Assembly (NCBI GenBank): GCA_900129675.1
Contig: FSRD01000002.1
Coordinates: 1,545,260 to 1,609,259, forward strand
Direction: 5' to 3'
Origin: Bradyrhizobium erythrophlei
Lineage (GTDB): Bacteria > Pseudomonadota > Alphaproteobacteria > Rhizobiales > Xanthobacteraceae
Length of the DNA: 64,000 bases
Shown here: positions 27,034 through 38,000 of the stretch, in pieces
Layout: each line of letters begins with the position of its first letter
Position numbering within the stretch: position 1 is the first letter of the stretch
Made by a program: the position numbers and the translations under genes
Notes under the pieces: generated by a model
What the model was told of the DNA's origin: nothing
Database searches by the model: none
The model's input: only the letters and a program-made list of their open reading frames with translations

Positions 27034-27272
27034 TGCAAGTCCTTACGATGACTTCGGGATGGGCTAAAAAACGGGCAAGGCGCCGTGCATCCCGGACGAT
27101 ATGGGATATTCTGAGCTCGGGAATCTCAAAGCCGTGTCCGGCCGTCCAAACCTCGCCACCTTGTCGCGTTGTGAGCGACTTCGCGGGGGCGGCGAGGATA
27201 CTTGGCAAACGATTTACAATGCACACGCAGTCAGGCTGCGCCCGCCGCAGGCCACACGTACCGCGGTCGCCG

Positions 27273-28076
27273 TCAGGCGGCGTTCCTCCGCGGCAACTTC
27301 CAATGCGGGCGGACGAAGTGGCAGGTGTAGCCGTTCGGATAGCGTTCCAGGTAATTCTGGTGCTCGGGCTCGGCCTCCCAGAGATTGCCAGCGGGCGAGA
27401 GCTCGGTCACAACCTTTCCCGGCCACAGCCCTGAGGCCTCGACATCGGCAATGGTGTCCTCGGCGACGCGGCGCTGCTCCTCGCTCGTGTAGAAAATCGC
27501 CGACCTGTAGCTTGTGCCCCTGTCGTTTCCCTGCCGGTTGGGCGTCGTCGAGTCGTGGATCTGGAAGAAGAACTCCAGCAGGTCGCGGAAGCTCGTCTGA
27601 CTCGGGTCGAACATGATCTCAATCGCTTTCGGCTCCGCTTGAGCTGCCGCGGGAAGTCCCTCGTCTCGGGTGTCACGACTGCGAGGGTCGCGCCGACGCT
27701 CTCGAACCCATCCTTCGCGGCCTGGAGGGCGCACAGCTCAGCGGTGCAGAACGGACACCAGTCGCCTCGGAAGAAACTCAGGACGAGTGTCCGCTGCGGC
27801 GCAACTGCTCGGAGGAGTGGAGATGGCCTCGGCGTCTGGCAGAAGGAAGTCTGGCGCGGTATCCCCGACCTTCAACGAGTGCGATGCCACGTCTGTATCG
27901 CGCAGCCAGCCCACGAGGTGGCTGTATGCCTCCCAGTCAGCGGCGCTGAACGTCATCAACGGCTCGGTGCGAATCCGGGCGAGTGTCTCGTCGGTCTGGT
28001 TTGGCATCGATAAGGCGTCAGGCCGCGGATCGATTGGCTGGAAGCGGTCGGCCGCCGGCGTGCATGTTGTGGTCAT
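27273..28076 (-). pseudogene. Deletion fusion of a peroxiredoxin 5' part and an msrA 3' part
   Basis: ATG 28076 overlaps the stop of the LysR gene upstream (ATGA). The first part, DRFQPIDPRPDALSMPNQTDETLARIR through LKVGDTAPDFLLPDAE, is the start of an AhpC/TSA-type peroxiredoxin; after a frameshift near 27810 it goes on as LVLSFFRGDWCPFCTAELCALQAAKDGF with the WCPFC redox site and VVTPETRDFPRQLKR. At about 27630 it changes abruptly, and after a frame change, into the C-terminal half of MsrA: IEIMFDPSQTSFRDLLEFFFQIHD, NRQGNDRGTSYRSAIFYTSEEQ, YLERYPNGYTCHFVRP. The MsrA catalytic Cys region (GCFWG) is absent. Confidence 0.75.
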
Positions 28077-29008
28077 GCGGGCGCGCTCGCCATCTCCGGG
28101 AGCGTTGCGTGCGGCATGTCCCGGTGGGGGGCTTCGACCGACCAGTCGCGAAGCCGCGCGACCTTCACGAAAGCGTCCAGCGCCGGCGAGTAGCGGCGCC
28201 CCTGCACAGCCAGCAGCCGCACCTCCCGCGAAACCGGGTCGCCTTCGAGCGGAATGGTCTTGAGCGTCGGAAGGCGCGGCATGTGCTCGGGCGCGAGTAT
28301 CACGCCGAAGCCAGCCGCGGCCATGTGCTGCAGGTGCAAGTCGTGACCGCTGCAGTGGCCCAAGTGGGGCGGTTCCTCGGGGAAATACAACCGTTGGATC
28401 TTCGCGGCGACGTCGCATCCGGCGCGTTCCAGCAAGACGGTCTCGCGGAGGTCGTCGATGCCGATCGAGGGACGGTTTGCGAGCTGGTGTGTCGGCGCGA
28501 GAACCGCGACGTAGCGCTCCTCGAACAGCAACCAGTCGTCGATGCGGGCGGGCATGTCCTGCATTTCCCCGACTATTGCGGCGTTGATCTCCCCCTCAAG
28601 CAAGAGGTCGACGAGCTTCTCCGCTGCGCCCTCGCGCAGCTCGACGTGAAGTCCAGGGACGAACTTTGCGATCTCCGCGATCAGATCGAGGACGAGCGAC
28701 GCCGAGATAGAGGGGGCGAGGCCGATCTTCAGTGGCGCGACCTCCTTGCGTTGGAACTCCTTGGCTCTGCGACGCGCCGTCTCTGCCGAGGCCAGTGCGC
28801 GCGCCAGCATCGGAAGGACTTCCTTTCCAAGGTCGGTGAGCTGCGTCAGCTGGCGCTCGCGGTAGATCAACTGGCCGCCGAGCTCCTGCTCGAGCTTCTG
28901 CACCGCCTTGGTCAGGGCGGGCTGCGTGACATTGCATTGCTCGGCCGCGCGGGTGAAGTTGAGTGTGGACGCGACGGCGAGGAAGTAGCGAACTTGATGA
29001 AGCTCCAT
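28073..29008 (-). CDS. LysR-family transcriptional regulator
   Basis: 311 residues. Winged helix at 1-60 (VRYFLAVASTLNFTRAAEQCNVTQPALTKAVQKLEQELGG), then an effector domain from about residue 90 (PLKIGLAPSISASLVLDLI). LysR regulators control a neighbouring operon in response to a small molecule or redox state. Here the stop overlaps the start of the peroxiredoxin relic, a pairing typical of OxyR-like control, although the target gene is now dead. Cysteines at about 197 and 221 (RAGCDVA and LGHCSGHD) lie where OxyR-type proteins have redox cysteines, but spacing and family differ, so redox sensing is only a possibility. Confidence 0.85.
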   Translation of the reverse strand: MELHQVRYFLAVASTLNFTRAAEQCNVTQPALTKAVQKLEQELGGQLIYRERQLTQLTDLGKEVLPMLARALASAETARRRAKEFQRKEVAPLKIGLAPSISASLVLDLIAEIAKFVPGLHVELREGAAEKLVDLLLEGEINAAIVGEMQDMPARIDDWLLFEERYVAVLAPTHQLANRPSIGIDDLRETVLLERAGCDVAAKIQRLYFPEEPPHLGHCSGHDLHLQHMAAAGFGVILAPEHMPRLPTLKTIPLEGDPVSREVRLLAVQGRRYSPALDAFVKVARLRDWSVEAPHRDMPHATLPEMASAPA

Positions 29009-29138
29009 GGGTTGTTCTCCGTTAAGTTGCTCCTGTCTATACTCACGAGCCTAGCCTTTGCACTCGACGACGTGACGGAGCAGGCCGCAATCATGGCGCA
29101 TGGATGCCACTTGCATGCACACGTTGGAACGGCTCGGT

Positions 29139-30107
29139 CTATTGGTTTGGACGCACGGACACGCTTTCTGGAGCCTCTGAGAGCCGGGCTAGTGCGCGGC
29201 GAGGTGGGCGAGGACCGGGATCAGTTCGGACACGGAGCTCACTGAGTAGGAAGTCGGCAAATGCCCGTGCGGCAGGCTTTATGGTCTTTCCGCTGACGAA
29301 GAGCGCATTCACTTCCATCGAGCCGAAATCCCAGTCAGGCAGTACCCGCACGAGCTGCCCGGCCTCGAGCTCTGCCCGCGCGCTGTTTTCGCTCGACGCG
29401 GCGATCCCGAGCCCAGCGACGGCGCTTGCCGTGGCTCCTTCGTTGATGGTGATAGCGAGCTGGCTGTCAACGCGCACGGAGGTGACGCGACCGTCCTTGC
29501 GGAAGGAGAAAGTCGGCGAGGGGTGCGCCGGACCGATGAGCACCGAGTGGTGCGCGAGGTCCGACGGCATCTTGGGCGTGCCGCGCTCCCGTAGGTAGTC
29601 CGGGGAGGCCATGAGTATCCTCGGCTGGTGGATGATTTTGCGCGCCATCGCGCTCGAGTCGGGCAGGGCGCCGAACCGGAACGCCACATCGATGCCCTCG
29701 GTCACGAGGTCTTGGCAGCGGTCGTTCGCCACGAGCTCGATCTTCAGCGCCGGGTGCTGCTTCATAAACGCGGGAAGCCGCGGGATGATATCCCTGAGCA
29801 CGAAACTTGACGACGTGCCGACGCGGAGCGAGCCGCGCAACTCTCCCGTTCCGCGCGCCTCGTGGTCGGCCTCGTCGAGCGCCGCCAGGATCGCCTCGAC
29901 GCGCATCAGGTACGTCGCGCCGGCCTCGGTCAGCGTCACCGCTCGCGTGGTGCGGCTGAAGAGCGTCGCGCCGACCTCCTCCTCGAGCGCGGCGATCAGC
30001 CGGGATGCTGACGGCTGCGACAGGCCGAGCTCGCGGCCAGCACTGGAGAAGTTGCCGACGCGCGCGGCACGGGCAAACAGTCTTAGTGCTGAGAGTCGAT
30101 CGTTCAT
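29139..30107 (-). CDS. LysR-family transcriptional regulator (DmlR/CrgA-type)
   Basis: 322 residues. Winged helix MNDRLSALRLFARAARVGNFSSAGRELGLSQPSASRLIAALEEEVG, then an effector domain with LRGSLRVGTSSSFV, LVTEGIDVAFRFGALPDSSAMARKI and LMASPDYLRERGTP. This is the large DmlR/CrgA subgroup, which usually controls a divergent or neighbouring metabolic gene. No intact partner is adjacent; upstream is a short unknown frame. The C-terminal 25 residues (RTDPGPRPPRRALARLSEAPE) are an unusual Pro/Arg-rich tail. Confidence 0.85.
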   Translation of the reverse strand: MNDRLSALRLFARAARVGNFSSAGRELGLSQPSASRLIAALEEEVGATLFSRTTRAVTLTEAGATYLMRVEAILAALDEADHEARGTGELRGSLRVGTSSSFVLRDIIPRLPAFMKQHPALKIELVANDRCQDLVTEGIDVAFRFGALPDSSAMARKIIHQPRILMASPDYLRERGTPKMPSDLAHHSVLIGPAHPSPTFSFRKDGRVTSVRVDSQLAITINEGATASAVAGLGIAASSENSARAELEAGQLVRVLPDWDFGSMEVNALFVSGKTIKPAARAFADFLLSELRVRTDPGPRPPRRALARLSEAPESVSVRPNQ

Positions 30108-30129
30108 CGCTCGGTGCGCTCGCTGCGGG

Positions 30130-30429
30130 CTACACGAAGGCCGGGGCCAGCGCGAAGGCTGTCAGGATCGAATCGAGCGCGGCGGCGACCGCCACCACAG
30201 CGCGGACGGCGGCGATCCTAAGCCCCCCGTGCTCGTCTGAAGCGAAAAAGGGCGACACGGGCTCGTCGCCTTCCAGCAAAAGAAACTGCGTCGGAAGCGG
30301 GCGAAACGGTTCGAATGAAACTTTGGTTGGCGGAACAAAGAATGCCTTGTCCGTATCCGAACTTTGAGCGGCGTGATTTACGTCAAATCCCGGTTCGGGA
30401 TGCGCCAAGCGTCCGATAAATGCGCGCAT
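30130..30429 (-). CDS. Unknown small protein, doubtful
   Basis: 99 codons on the minus strand, start MRAFIGRLAHPEPGFDVNHA. The middle (FEPFRPLPTQFLLLEGDEP) and the Ala/Val-rich end (RAVVAVAAALDSILTAFAL) look protein-like, with a possible membrane segment at the C-terminus. No family recognised and no clear ribosome-binding site. The palindrome at 30553 lies about 125 bases upstream of its start on that strand. Confidence 0.35.
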   Translation of the reverse strand: MRAFIGRLAHPEPGFDVNHAAQSSDTDKAFFVPPTKVSFEPFRPLPTQFLLLEGDEPVSPFFASDEHGGLRIAAVRAVVAVAAALDSILTAFALAPAFV

Positions 30430-30552
30430 TGTAACCTCGCGTGTGGGGATTCGCCGTTTCCCGACAAAATTCTTGAAACGTAATTTGACGGTTTGGCGTG
30501 CCGCGTTCTATTGCTCGCAGGGTGGTGTGAGGTTCGCTTGCGGTTGCATGTT

Positions 30553-30571
30553 CATAAGCAAATCGCTTAGG
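30553..30571. promoter_or_regulatory. Candidate operator, 7-5-7 palindrome, copy 1
   Basis: CATAAGCAAATCGCTTAGG: arms (C)(A)TAAGC and GCTTA(G)(G) around a five-base spacer. It matches the second site at 31482-31500 in 17 of 19 positions. It lies upstream of the small frame at 30130-30429. Confidence 0.55.
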
Positions 30572-30745
30572 AACAACGGGGGGCGAGGGCTCTAATCTTT
30601 TGCTGCCGCATCCGTCGACCGGATGAGTAGCCAAGGGAGGATGATCAGCGGTGTAGCTGACACGGCAGATGGCAATTTGCGCCAATGATCGGTGCACTCG
30701 GTACGAATGCGCCTGAAGAGGATGCCGTTCGCCGGCTCAGAAACT

Positions 30746-31372
30746 CTATGGCTGCTGCGGTTTCATATTGAGGATGTCCGCCATCCGGCAGAGCTCGGGA
30801 AACGTACGCGCCTTCATCTTTCGCATCAGGTGGGTGCGATGCACCTTTACTGTAGCCTCCGCGATGCCGATATCGTTGGCTATTTGTTTGTTTAGGCGAC
30901 CCGCCACGACAAGGAGCATGACCTCACGCTCGCGGGAGCTGAGCTCGTCGAAACGCGCCCTGAGCATGGCAAATGCTCGTTCACTCTCCTGACGGGTGCG
31001 ATCGCGAGCGAGGCCGGCCTCGACGGCGTCAAGAAGATCCTGAGGACGGAACGGTTTTGTAAGGAACTCGATTGCACCCCCCTTCATCGCTTGCACGGTC
31101 ATCGGCACGTCGGCATGGGCTGTAATGAAGATGATCGGCACTTGCCTGTTCGCAGCGGCAAGGTCGCGCTGAAGCTCAAGACCGCTTCGCCCTGGCATGC
31201 GCACGTCGAGGACCAGGCAAGCGGGCCCCTCTGGTGGATCGGCCCTGAGAAAATCGGGAACAGAGGAAAATTGACGGGCATGTAAGCCGACCGTCTCCAA
31301 CAGCCGCACGACCGAGTCCCGAAACTCAGGATCGTCATCGATGACCAAGACGCTGGGATCTGCGTTACCCAT
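30746..31372 (-). CDS. FixJ/NodW-type response regulator
   Basis: 208 residues from ATG 31372. Receiver domain: acidic VLVIDDDPEF, phosphoacceptor Asp in LVLDVRMPGRSG (about residue 55), Thr in IIFITAHAD and Lys in FLTKPFRPQD. LuxR-type HTH at the C-terminus: FDELSSREREVMLLVVAGRLNKQIANDIGIAEATVKVHRTHLMRKM. It should activate transcription when phosphorylated. A TTG at 31414 would add 14 residues. The closest sensor candidates are the giant kinase at 31996-38271 and the kinase at 57710. A palindrome in its upstream region may be its own binding site. Confidence 0.9.
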   Translation of the reverse strand: MGNADPSVLVIDDDPEFRDSVVRLLETVGLHARQFSSVPDFLRADPPEGPACLVLDVRMPGRSGLELQRDLAAANRQVPIIFITAHADVPMTVQAMKGGAIEFLTKPFRPQDLLDAVEAGLARDRTRQESERAFAMLRARFDELSSREREVMLLVVAGRLNKQIANDIGIAEATVKVHRTHLMRKMKARTFPELCRMADILNMKPQQP

Positions 31373-31481
31373 TCCCGGTATCCCGCATTCAAGGGGAGCG
31401 CATTCTTCCCACAAACGACGCTATTTTACGCCCAATCCATCGAGATGAAAAGTATGTGTTGCCTGAGCGGATGGCCCAAGG

Positions 31482-31500
31482 CCTAAGCACATCGCTTAGG
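31482..31500. promoter_or_regulatory. Candidate operator, 7-5-7 palindrome, copy 2
   Basis: CCTAAGCACATCGCTTAGG, a perfect palindrome of seven-base arms with a five-base spacer. It sits in the divergent promoter region between the FixJ-type regulator (minus) and the stand-alone receiver (plus), about 110 and 97 bases from their starts. Two copies in one signalling cluster and this position suggest a regulator binding site. Confidence 0.6.
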
Positions 31501-31596
31501 GGCGCCGCTATTGCATTGCTGGGAAATGTCGCTGACAGTGCAACTGCATGCAGGCGAGGTACTGGTGCCGCTGGTATCGTGTAGCGAGGAAGTTAC

Positions 31597-32001
31597 ATGG
31601 AAGCCGCGATGTTGAACCGTGCACTGATTTCCATCGTCGATGATGATCAATCTTTTCGTGAATCAATGCGACAACTCGTGATATTGTTGGGCTACACTGT
31701 CGAAGCGTTTCCGTCAGCAGCCGATTTCCTCGCATCGCGTCTCCTGCCTGAAACCGCCTGCTTGGTCACCGACGTTCAAATGCCTGGCATGACTGGAGTT
31801 GAGTTGCACAGACATTTGGTCGACGCTGGATACGCGATTCCGACGATCCTCGTTACTGCATACCCCGATGAAGCCATCAGGGATCAGGCCCTAAGGGACG
31901 GGGTTGTTTGCTTCCTCAGCAAGCCGGTGGACGCGGACCATCTCGATCGATGCCTGCGCTCGGCTCTGCAGCCCGGTACGCCGAACGAAGACAATTCATG
32001 A
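31597..32001 (+). CDS. Stand-alone receiver-domain protein
   Basis: 134 residues from ATG 31597 (AGGAAG upstream). A complete receiver domain: ISIVDDDQSFRES, phosphoacceptor Asp in LVTDVQMPGMTGVEL, LVTAYPDEAI and the conserved Lys in FLSKPVDAD, with no output domain. Such proteins act as phosphate sinks or relays between kinases and regulators. It is divergent from the FixJ-type regulator and its 3' end overlaps the end of the giant kinase gene by six bases, so all three belong to one signalling unit by position. Confidence 0.88.
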   Translation: MEAAMLNRALISIVDDDQSFRESMRQLVILLGYTVEAFPSAADFLASRLLPETACLVTDVQMPGMTGVELHRHLVDAGYAIPTILVTAYPDEAIRDQALRDGVVCFLSKPVDADHLDRCLRSALQPGTPNEDNS

Positions 32002-35000
32002 GTCCTCCTGGGCCGCAGGCAGGGTGAACTGAAATACGGCCCCCTGAGGCTCATTGGCACTTACCCACAACCGGCCTCCATGATGATTGATTATGGTCTG
32101 GCAGATCGAGAGACCCATCCCGACCCCGCTGGTCTTGGTGGTGTAAAAGGGTTCGAAGACTTGCTCGAGATTTCCCGGATCAATGCCAGGCCCTGAATCG
32201 TGCACTGCGACGAAGATGCCGCCGCTTTGGCTTTGCTCGGTTCTAATCGACAACTCTCGCGCCCTGTCCTCAACTGAGCTCATGGCTTCAACCGCATTGA
32301 GGATCAAGTTGACGAGGACTTGTTGCAGTTGAACGCGATCGCCCCGAATAGCAACCAGCCCACTCATCAGGTGGGTGCGGACAACGATTTTGTTCTTTGT
32401 GATTGTGCTTCGCACCATCACAATCACCTCGTCGATCGCTTCATTGAGGTCAAACCGCTCTTTTCGCGGAGGCGCTTTCTTGATTTGATCACGCATCCGT
32501 CCGACGATATCCGTAGCCCGGTCGACGTCCCTGACGACACAACCGAGCGCTATCTGGGCCTTATCCAGATTTGGCGGACTCATTTCCAAAAAGCGCATCC
32601 CCGCCCAAGCGTTGTTGCGGGCGGTTGCGATCGGATGCAGGATTTCGTGTGAGAGCGAGGCGGCCAATTCTCCCATCATGTTCACGCGGTTCAAGTGAGC
32701 GAAATCCGATTGCATCTGCTGCAACCGCGCCAACGCTTGTGTGCGATCTTCGGTGTCAGTCAGCAGAGAATACCAGCGAACAATGCGGTCGGAGGCATCC
32801 CGGACCGGAATGCCGCGGATCTCAAACCAACGAAATTCGCCGTCGAAGCGCCTCACGCGTGCTTCGGTCCCATAGGGAACGCCGGCGGCGATCGATTTTG
32901 TGAAGACTTCAGCGAGATGGGGAAGATCATCGGGATGTATCGTTCCGTTTGTGCCCCAGTTCCTCAGATCTTCCAGTGACTGGCCGCAATACTCAAAGAT
33001 TTGACGATTTACGGCTTCGAGGTCACCATTCGGGGCCAAGACCGCAACGAGGCCCGGTATCCCGTCAATCGCCGAGCGCAAACTTCGCTCACTTTCACGC
33101 AAGGCTTGCTCGGTACGCTTGCGTTGCGTCACATCGACGGTCGAATTCATAGCCTCCAACAGCGCGCCCTCGGAGGAAAACAGGTGATGGCTGGTTCCTT
33201 CAAGGTATTTGACTGTTCCATCAGGAAGTAAGATTCTGAACTCGGTTGTGAAATCCGTTTTCTGGCGCACTGCTTCTTGAACTGTTTCCCTCACTCGGTC
33301 TCGATCGTCTGGGTGGATTCGTTGCCGCATATCCTCACGGCTTGGAAGGCCCTGCAGCGGATCAAACCCCCAGATTCTGTAGCTCTCGTCGGACCAATAA
33401 ATAAATTGCTTCGTTGTCGCACTATAGACCCAATTTCCGCTACGGCTCAGCCTCTGTGCTTGGCTTAGCCAGGCTTCGCTGCGGCGCAGCCGGTCCTCGG
33501 CCCGCTTGCGCTCGGTCAGATCGAGGACGAACGCAAGGCGGTCGCCTCCTTCCTTGAACAGCGTGGCGCCCACAAGCACCGGAACGCGGCTGCCGTCTTT
33601 CCGAAAATACTCCTTCTCGAAGGGCTGAACGATGCCGGTTGAGTTTAGTTCAGCCTGGGTGAGTACGTCGCGCTCGCGCCACTCGGGCGGGGACAGCTCC
33701 GTCCAGTGCACGCGGCCCGAAACCAAGTCTTCACGGCGATATCCTACGAGACGTAGAAACGCGTCATTGGCTTCAATAATCCGACCTTGGCGGTCGGCGA
33801 TGAAGATCCCGATGATGTTGGCGTCGACCAAACGCCGAATCTTCCGTTCCCGATCCGCTAGGTCGTCATAAAGCCGCGAGTTTTCGAGCGAGATCGCCGC
33901 CTGCGACGCAAGCACCTTCAATAGAGCGACGCGGCCTGGTGTGAACACGTTCGGGGTGAGATTGTTCTCAAGGTAGAGAATGCCGATGCACTTTCGCTGG
34001 TTGATCAACGGTAGACAAAGAATGGAACGCGCGCGACGCTGAACGATGTAGGGATCGAGAGAAAATAGATTGTGAGATGACGCATCATCGAGAATAACGC
34101 TTTCCTGGGTACGCAGGACATAGTGAAGCACCGACTCCGGCAGCACTGTCGCAGCCACGTCCTCGTCGCGCGGATGCACGGTCACCAAATCGCCATCGGT
34201 CGTGGCTTCGGCGGCGATCCGCTGCTCAGCCCCGCGTGAATAAAGCAATAAGCCTCGTTCGGCGCCAGCCTGTTCGAGTGCCGTGCGCATAAGCATTTCG
34301 AGCAGCTTCTCCAGCACGATCTCGCCCGATATGGCCTGCGACACCTTGATCACCGTTGCGAGGTCGAGTTGCTCGACCGACGCTGCGATCGTGCTTGTCG
34401 AAGCAGGTACGGGCTCTTCCATTCTGAGGCGCGGATACATCGCATCGAGTTGGCGCACCTTGCCGTCCGCGCCCCAGCGCTGGTAGCAGTCGCGGGCGTT
34501 TCGCAGATATAGGTGCGCGATTTGCTCGAAGCCGCACGCGGCGTAAAAGCGCGCCGCCAGCTCTTTGGCGAGCGCCTCGTTATGGACAAAGCCGTTTGCC
34601 TGTGCCGAACGGATGGCTTGTTCGTAAAGGATCATGGCATCGGACGCGCGGCCATCAATCCGGGCAATCTCCGCGCCAACCAACGCAGCGCGGTTCTCGA
34701 AGTTTTCCGCACAGTGCTCCGCCCATACTTCGAGTTGTTTGTGGTGAGCCACAAGAGCCTCAAAATGTTGCGGCCTCTCCTCGGGAGGTGCGCGATGGCA
34801 TGACGCCGCATGAGCAAGCGCATCATAGAAGCTAAACTCCGCCGTTTCGAACATTGACGGTGATGTCCACAGCAGCCGTTGCGCCCTCCGTGAGGCCTCG
34901 AGGGCGCCCGCGTTGTCGCCGGCAAAGAAGCGCGCCTGCAGCTTGCGGATCCAGTACCAGCTCTCGGCCAGCGCCAAAGCTGGGTTATTTGCCAAACCGT

Positions 35001-38000
35001 GTTCGAATAGATGCTCATCGAAGCTCTCGTCGTCAAATGAGCCGAATGTCGGCGTCAAGCCGCGGAGAGTCCGAATCAGTCCGAGTTGGGTTCGGACGCG
35101 GTCAATGGCGAGACGGAACCTTATCTTCAGCGCAAATGTGAGACCACGCTCGGCTTCGCGTTGCACCTCATCGAGTGGATCGCCCGCTGCGAGAAGGTTT
35201 GTGTTAAGGTGGGCGTAGCAGGACGCCTCAAAATTGAGATCACCGCTTTGGTTTGCGGTTTCGAACGCGCGACGCACCAGATCGCGGCCGCCCCGGATAT
35301 GTCTCGTCCAAGGAATCACCAAGCTCCCAAAGTTGAAATAAATCCTGGTCTGGAAGCGCTTCAGCCCTCGCTTTTCGACCAAATCATAGCCGAGCTGCCC
35401 GAATCGAAATCCGGCCTGGTAGTCGCCGAAGCGTGGCCCAGCGATGAAGCCAAGCACTGTATAGGCCAAGCTCGATGCGTCACAGTTGCCACTCTCGAGG
35501 CTAAGGTTGACTGCCCGGCAGCTGACTAGGGAAAGCAGGTTTGCATCCGTATACAAGGCAGGCAACGCGAGCTTGGTCAGAAACTCGAGGGTTGCGAGGG
35601 ATGCCGGGTCGCTTAACAAAGGCAGCTCGACAAGCGCCTCGATCGGCCGGTCTCCGAGGGTTGACCAGATCCGCTCGTATTCGCGGCGCGCTTCCTCTGC
35701 CGTCGGATGCGGCGACCACTCGATGCCGAGATGCCGGAGGAAATCGAGACCGACGGCGACCGCGCGGGGGCTCTGATCGAGGGTCACGTACAGATCCACG
35801 CGCAGACACGCGACGGTCGCTCGCTCGACCGGATCTGTGGCGTGAGCCGAAAGCGTTTCCAGGCGCTGCTCCGCTTCCGCCAGCGCACCGGTCAGGAACT
35901 CGCATTCGGCCCGATTCAGTTCCAGCGCGAAGGGGAGCTCGCGCCGGCGCACCCAGCAATCCTCCGCCAACAACGCGGCACCGGCGGTGAGATAGTTCAG
36001 CGCCGAGACGTACGCAGTTGAGGCTTTGGCGCTCTCGCCCGCGAGCAGATTGAGCGCGGCGAGCTGCTCGCGCTCCTGCATCGAGGTCATTAAGCTCGCC
36101 CCACGATTGAGCTGATTGACGATATCGAAGGTCGCCTTCTCCGGTTTTTCGGGAGGCGTATGCGCCGCGAGCAATCTCCCTATTCGAAGGTGCGCCTCGC
36201 CGCGCAGTTGCTCCGGGATCAGCCCATAGGCGGCCTCCTGAACGCGATCGTGGACGAACCGGTAAGCGCCTGCCACACGCTCGACTAACCCCTGATGGCG
36301 GGCCGGCCACAGAGTCGTATCGAGCTGCCCCTCCGAAATCCCGAGGACCATCGAAAGTGCTGTGCTCTCGGCAATGTTTCCAAGACAAGCCAGCTGCTGC
36401 AATGCATTCTGCGCCGCGGTCGGCAGGCGGGTGAGCTTCCCGACCATAAGATCAACGACGTTGTCGGTATAGCCCTTGGCGTGAATGCGGTCGATATCCC
36501 AGGACCAGCGCGCGCCATCATGATCGAATGTGAGTAATCCTTCCTCGACGAGCGAAGACAGGAACTGAATGGCGAAAAACGGATTGCCGCCGGTCTTCAC
36601 GTGCATCAGCTTCGCAAGCGGCGCAGCGCGCTCTAACTCGCAGCGAAGAGCGTCCGCAACCAATTGCCCAAGGTGCTCTTGGGCGAGCGGCGACAGCCTG
36701 ATCTCGGCGACCTTTCCGCCGGCGGCCTTGATGGCGTCGAGCTTTCTCATTAGCGGATGGGCCGCAGCGACTTCGTTGTCACGATAGGCACCGATCAGCA
36801 TGAGGTGCTCCAGATCTGGCCGCAACAGGTACTCCAGCAGATCAAGCGTCGCCGCGTCGAGCCACTGCAGGTCGTCGAGGAAGAGCGCCAGTGGCTGGTT
36901 CGGTCGGGCAAATGCGCCAATGAAGCGCCGAAATACGAGTTGAAAACGGCTTTGTGCCTGCTGTGGCGGCAACTCAGGAACCGGTGGCTGGTCTCCGATG
37001 ATTAGCGTGAGTTCGGGTATGAGGTCGATCATCAGCCGCCCGTTCGATCCCAGCGCCTCTAGAAGCGCGTGGCGCCAGCTTGCCAACTCGGTGTCGCTCT
37101 TGCTGAGGAGAGGCCGGACGAGACTTTGAAAAGCCTGCACCAGTGTCGCGTAAGGGATATCGCGCTTGTACTGGTCGAACTTGCCGGACGCGAACATGCC
37201 GCGCGACGGCACCAGCACCTTGTGTAGTTCGTCGACGACTGAGGACTTGCCGATGCCGGAATATCCTGAGACCAGCACCAACTCTGGCACACCGGTCTTG
37301 ATGATGCGATCGAAGCAGGAAAGCAACGTCGCGATCTCACGATCTCGTCCATACAGCTTTTCGGGGATCAGCAGCTGGTTCGGCGTGTCCTGCAGGCCGA
37401 GCGGGAAGTCATCGATGCGGCGGCGCGCTTCCCATTCCGCCAGGCAGCGTCGCAGATCGCGCTCGACACCGCCGGCGGTCTGGTAACGATCCTCGGGTGT
37501 CTTGGCGAGCAGTTTCATGATGATCGCCGAGACGGGCGCTGGGACACTCTCTAACCGCTCCCCTGGCGGCACCGGCTTTCTGGCAATATGGCAATGCACC
37601 CACTCCATGGGATCGGCCGCCGTTAAGGGCAGAACGCCCGTGAGCATCTGGTACAGCGTGACGCCGAGGGCGTAGAGATCGCAGCGGGAATCGATTGATC
37701 GATTCATCCGTCCGGTCTGCTCCGGCGCCATGTAGGCGAGCGTACCCGCGATCGTCTCGGGAGGATGAGGCGACTGACGTTCGCGCGCAAAGCGCGAGGC
37801 GATGCCGAACCCGGTCAGCCGCACCTCGCCGGTCGCTTCATTGAGCAGGATGTTGGCCGGCTTGATGTCTTTGTGAACGAGCCCGCGCTGATGAAGCTTG
37901 CCCAGAGCCGAGGTAATAGCGATGGCCAGGCGCAAGAAGCGTCCTACCTCCATGGGCCCACCGACCAAACGGTCCAGCGGTTCGCCGCCCAGATCATCGA

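Noticed and set aside
28073..29008. Naming the LysR regulator oxyR
   Set aside because: The two cysteines are not in the OxyR context and the subgroup differs; only a general LysR call is supported.
35501..36388. Minus-strand frame of 295 codons inside the giant kinase
   Set aside because: It is another frame of the giant kinase gene itself; Arg/Gly/Ala-rich without domains.
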